From: Jejuia pallidilutea
GTDB taxonomy: Bacteria; Bacteroidota; Bacteroidia; Flavobacteriales; Flavobacteriaceae
Direction: 5' to 3'
Length of the DNA: 55,584 nucleotides
Assembly: GCF_002973595.1 (NCBI RefSeq)
Contig: NZ_PVEO01000014.1
Coordinates: 1 to 55,584 of the forward strand
Positions 52,156-55,584 of this stretch are shown here, one piece after another. How positions within the stretch are numbered: the first letter of the stretch is position 1; the number at the start of each line of letters is the position of its first letter. A program made the position numbers and the translations under genes. A model generated the notes under the pieces. That model had not been told where the DNA came from and searched no databases. It was given only the letters and a program-made list of their open reading frames with translations.

Positions 52156-55100
52156 TTACTCTTTTATAAAGCGTTTCATCATAATATCTTTCCCTTGTGT
52201 TACTTCAATAAAATACATTCCTGCTTCTAAGCGATCTACTACTACTCTATCTCCAGTTTTACCTTCAAGAACTATTTGACCCAACGAATTTATAATTCTA
52301 TAAGATACTTCGCCTACTTTTAATGTTTTAAGGTTCAATAAATCTTTTACGGGGTTTGGATACAATGTAAGTGTATTTAAATCAGTATTGAATTTATCCT
52401 TCACACTATCCTTGGCAGCTGCTGAACCTGCATCTAAACTAATATTATCAATAGCAATATCAGCTTGCCATGTACTTCCAGTAACTCGGTTAAATCTTAA
52501 TTGCACACTATTTCCTGCATAAGCAGAAAGATCTACAACAGCCAATTGCCAAGAATTACCTTTATTGCCAGATTCGCTCCATAAGGTCGTCCAACTTAAG
52601 CCGTCATCATTACTAGCTTCTAGCGCTATTGTTCCCATATTACTAGACCCATACATATGATAACTAAAGCTAAAAATGGGTGAGACCACAGAAGTTAAAT
52701 CGTAACAAGGCGAATTAATAATTGCCCTTTTATTAGGATAACCTGTGCCATTACCCGAAGCTTCAACATAAATATAGTAACTCCCCGTTATAGCACTAGA
52801 AGGCCCTGTTCCGCTAGATGGTGTTCCATTTGCATCGATAGTCCAGTTAATATCATCTGCTGTAGATTGTGTCCAACCTCCTAGAGTATTTTCAAAACTT
52901 TCAGCATAAGGGTAGGACGTTATTCCTCCTGTACAACTATCAATAGTTATTTCTTCATCAATTAAACTAATGTCATCTATAGCGATATCTGCCTGCCATG
53001 TACTGCCCACAAACCTGTTAAACCGTAGTTGTATGCCTCCACCAACATAAGCTGATAAATTAATACTAACCGTTTGCCAAGAATTGCCCTTGTTTCCACT
53101 TTCAGTCCATAAGCTAGTCCAGGTTGCACCTTCATCATCACTTATCTCTAAAGCTATTGTTCCCATATCTGAAGCGCCAAACATATGATATTTAAAGCTG
53201 AAGGTAGCTTGAGTTAAAGCACTCAAATCGAAACAAGGTGACGTAAGGATTGCTCTTTTATTTGGATAACCACTGCCATTACCTGATGCTTCCACATAAA
53301 GATAATAACTACCTTGTGTTGCACTAGAAGGCCCTGTATTGCTTGAAGGCGTTCCATTAGCATCGATAAGCCAGTTTAAGTCATCAGAAGATGATTGCGT
53401 CCAAGCCCCTAGAGTGTTCTCAAATCCTTCCGTATAAGGGAAAGCTGCTATACCTCCAGAACAGCCAATAGTAACTGGAGAAACAACTACTGTTCTGTTT
53501 AACTGAGTTGCCGCATTTCCAGAAGCATCACTTACATTATAAGTTACAATATATGTTCCTGCTAGATTTGTATTTACGGTATCGCCTCCAATTACAATAT
53601 TTGCAGTAATATCGCCATCAATATTATCAGAAGCAGTTGCACCTTGTTCGTTATAAATATCTCCAACATTCAAATTAATAGTTGCAGAACCAATCAATGC
53701 TAATGTAGGTACAACGGTATCAGCAATTACATTTACCGTTCTAGTTACAGTATTGGCCAAATTACCTGAGGCATCTGAAACGTTATAATCTACAAAGTAC
53801 GTACCAGCTATTAAAGTATTTACATTATCTGTAATAACAATATCGGCTGTAATATCTCCATCTAGATTATCTAATGCAGTGGCACCCTGTTCAATGTAAA
53901 CATCTCCAACATTTAAGCTTATTGAAGAAGATCCGTTTAAAGTTATTATAGGAGCGGTGACATCTGGAAGCACGTTAACTATTCTATTTAACTGAACAGC
54001 AGCATTTCCTGCATTATCGCTAACATTGTAGGTCACATTATATGTTCCTACAATATTTGTATTTACAACATCTCCACCTATAACGATGTTTGCCGTAATA
54101 TCTCCATCTAAATCGTCTACTGCCGTGGCACCTTGTTCAACATAAATATCTCCAACATTCAAATCTATGGAAGCTACGCCGTTTAATGTAATTATTGGAG
54201 CAGTAGTGTCTGGTATTACATTTACAGTTCTTACTACTTGTGTTGCTGTGTTTCCAGCAGCGTCAATAACATCGTAAGTTACCAAATAGGTGCCACCTAA
54301 ATTGGTATCTACTATATCACCACCAATACTAATGTTCGAAGAAATATCACCATCTATATTATCGGAAGCTGTAGCGCCTTGTTCTGTATAAATATCTCCT
54401 ACATTTAAATTTACTATTGAAGCACCGTTTAATAAAATTATTGGTGCAATAGTGTCTGGTATTACATTTACGGTTCTGGTAACTTGCAGTGCCGGGTTTC
54501 CTGCAGCGTCGTTCACATCATAAGTTACTTCATATGTACCACCTGTCCCTGTATTTACAACATCTCCACCTATAACGATGTTTGCCGTAATATCTCCATC
54601 TAAATCATCTACTGCTGTAGCACCTTGTTCAACATAAACATCTCCAACATTCAAATCTATAGAAGCTGCACCATTTAATGTAATTACTGGAGGCACAACG
54701 TCTGGACCAGAACCTTCTATAATTACAGTATAATCTTCAACCTCGCCATATTGAAAAGATTCGCACGACGTTGGAATGGCATTATACTTCATAGACACAC
54801 GCATTCTAGTTGAATTTTCAACAGCATTAGAAGGAATTGTAAAACTGCCACTTACTGAAGTTGCCTGTGTATTTCCCTGCGTAAATACTTGTTCACCAGC
54901 ATCTAAAAAATCGCCATCCCTATTATAATCTATCCATACAGAATAGGCTTCATTGTAAACTGTGCCTGTCCATGTTGGTGTTATTGTTATACTGTATTGG
55001 GAATCTTTAGTTAATGTAGTTGAAATATTTGTGAAATCTGAATAAAACTGTGCTCCAGAACTATTATTTATGGTATTTAGTTCTACTTTACTTATAAATT

Positions 55101-55584
55101 CGTCATTAACATTTCTTCCCGCAGAAGCACAATAATTTAATTGAACATCTAATGTCGTAAAATTATCAGACACTGTGTAAGCTGAATTGTTAGTGCCACA
55201 ATTTGCCCTTATTTGTACCTCATAGTCCGTAAGATTAGCTAACCCTGTTAAGGTAGAGTTTGGAGTGGTTAACCCATTTATTTCAGTCCAACTTTGTGCA
55301 CCTACTTCACGATATCTCAAATCGTATGAAGCTGATGGTATATTATCCCACGTAATTGTAGCATCGGTTTCAGTGATATTGCTACTCTCCACACCTGTTG
55401 GTACAGAAACTACACATGGAATGTCAATACTAATAACTTTAAAGTCATCAAAAATAAACCCATCGAAGGTGGTTGGATAGCCATCTGCTCTATTAGTATT
55501 GTCGGAATCAAATACAAAACGGAAACGTGCATTTGTGGCACCGAACAGGAAACTATTTTCTGTACCATCAATTAAAATTTCTTC
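52156..55584 (-). CDS. T9SS-secreted multidomain protein, truncated by the window edge
   Basis: This frame is open from its stop at 52156 to the window edge, so the N-terminus is missing and the GTG at 55392 is not a real start. From N to C: a beta-sandwich segment ending DGFIFDDFKVISID, a fibronectin III domain, a GEVED-type domain (SVWIDYNRDGDF to GEVEDYTVII), five Ig-like DUF5011-type repeats of about 82 residues (each with LNVGDxYxEQGATAxDxxDGDI), two MAM-like domains (each with FENTLGxWTQS and WQADIAIDxISL) and a T9SS C-terminal sorting domain starting LTLYPNPVKDLLNL and ending MMKRFIKE. Such modules mediate carbohydrate or surface binding; an enzymatic domain may lie upstream. Confidence 0.92.
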   Translation of the reverse strand, partial: EEILIDGTENSFLFGATNARFRFVFDSDNTNRADGYPTTFDGFIFDDFKVISIDIPCVVSVPTGVESSNITETDATITWDNIPSASYDLRYREVGAQSWTEINGLTTPNSTLTGLANLTDYEVQIRANCGTNNSAYTVSDNFTTLDVQLNYCASAGRNVNDEFISKVELNTINNSSGAQFYSDFTNISTTLTKDSQYSITITPTWTGTVYNEAYSVWIDYNRDGDFLDAGEQVFTQGNTQATSVSGSFTIPSNAVENSTRMRVSMKYNAIPTSCESFQYGEVEDYTVIIEGSGPDVVPPVITLNGAASIDLNVGDVYVEQGATAVDDLDGDITANIVIGGDVVNTGTGGTYEVTYDVNDAAGNPALQVTRTVNVIPDTIAPIILLNGASIVNLNVGDIYTEQGATASDNIDGDISSNISIGGDIVDTNLGGTYLVTYDVIDAAGNTATQVVRTVNVIPDTTAPIITLNGVASIDLNVGDIYVEQGATAVDDLDGDITANIVIGGDVVNTNIVGTYNVTYNVSDNAGNAAVQLNRIVNVLPDVTAPIITLNGSSSISLNVGDVYIEQGATALDNLDGDITADIVITDNVNTLIAGTYFVDYNVSDASGNLANTVTRTVNVIADTVVPTLALIGSATINLNVGDIYNEQGATASDNIDGDITANIVIGGDTVNTNLAGTYIVTYNVSDASGNAATQLNRTVVVSPVTIGCSGGIAAFPYTEGFENTLGAWTQSSSDDLNWLIDANGTPSSNTGPSSATQGSYYLYVEASGNGSGYPNKRAILTSPCFDLSALTQATFSFKYHMFGASDMGTIALEISDDEGATWTSLWTESGNKGNSWQTVSINLSAYVGGGIQLRFNRFVGSTWQADIAIDDISLIDEEITIDSCTGGITSYPYAESFENTLGGWTQSTADDINWTIDANGTPSSGTGPSSAITGSYYIYVEASGNGTGYPNKRAIINSPCYDLTSVVSPIFSFSYHMYGSSNMGTIALEASNDDGLSWTTLWSESGNKGNSWQLAVVDLSAYAGNSVQLRFNRVTGSTWQADIAIDNISLDAGSAAAKDSVKDKFNTDLNTLTLYPNPVKDLLNLKTLKVGEVSYRIINSLGQIVLEGKTGDRVVVDRLEAGMYFIEVTQGKDIMMKRFIKE

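Noticed and set aside
53500-54720. Regular repetition resembling a repeat array
   Set aside because: It encodes five homologous Ig-like domains of about 82 residues each within one open frame; not a CRISPR array.

Overview
The window is AT-rich chromosomal DNA of a member of the Bacteroidota, almost certainly a marine-type Flavobacteriaceae. Four things point there. A complete Bat (aerotolerance-like) operon of the Bacteroidetes type is present. A large secreted protein ends in a type IX secretion sorting domain. Start sites lack clear Shine-Dalgarno sequences, and several promoters match the Bacteroidetes -7 box TAnnTTTG. The gene content (fused hemCD, hemJ, BNR/sortilin-like protein, DUF4442) is typical of flavobacteria. 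I cannot name a genus. I saw no rRNA, tRNA or CRISPR array.

Layout. 1-3665: an integron-like array of three one-gene cassettes (a DUF922-like membrane protein, a serine-hydrolase lipoprotein, a secreted alpha/beta hydrolase), separated by imperfectly palindromic attC-like elements, abutting the 3' end of pheS. 3679-6091: housekeeping genes (pheS, a small conserved protein, cvpA). 6088-15272: an inorganic-carbon uptake island with a LysR regulator, an SbtA-type bicarbonate permease, a beta-carbonic anhydrase, a SulP transporter, a Usp-like protein and the DabA/DabB pump. 15546-25175: the Bat operon (moxR, DUF58, a BatD/DUF4381-like protein, batA, batB, batC, batD, batE), with repeats of several kinds in its gaps. 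25429-28460: an SDR oxidoreductase followed by a SIR2-like gene and an AlbA_2/Schlafen-type gene.

28523-34708: a possible small RNA, then on the minus strand hemH, a MATE exporter, a BNR/sortilin-like secreted protein and hemJ. 34759-39184: a secreted protein, a very long TraB/GumN protein and a 52-residue small gene. 39212-48069: an AraC regulator divergent from a haem cluster (hemA, hemCD, hemE, EI24, GNAT, hemF, hemB), interrupted between hemCD and hemE by a repeat-bounded, nonsense-mutated four-helix-bundle gene. 48096-52100: CNNM/CBS protein, ogt, DUF4442, serine hydrolase and a PolB-like exonuclease. 52156-55584: the 3' part of a T9SS-secreted multidomain protein that runs off the window.

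How the genes work together. Haem synthesis from glutamyl-tRNA to protohaem is nearly complete here (hemA, B, C-D, E, F, J, H); only hemL is missing. The carbon island combines three independent bicarbonate/CO2 import routes with a carbonic anhydrase and no carboxysome or RuBisCO gene, which suits a heterotroph that feeds anaplerotic carboxylation. The left-edge cassette array is the most unusual structure. Its elements show covariation between their arms, and the start and end of individual cassettes are complementary, as expected if cassettes circularise and integrate by folded single-strand recombination.
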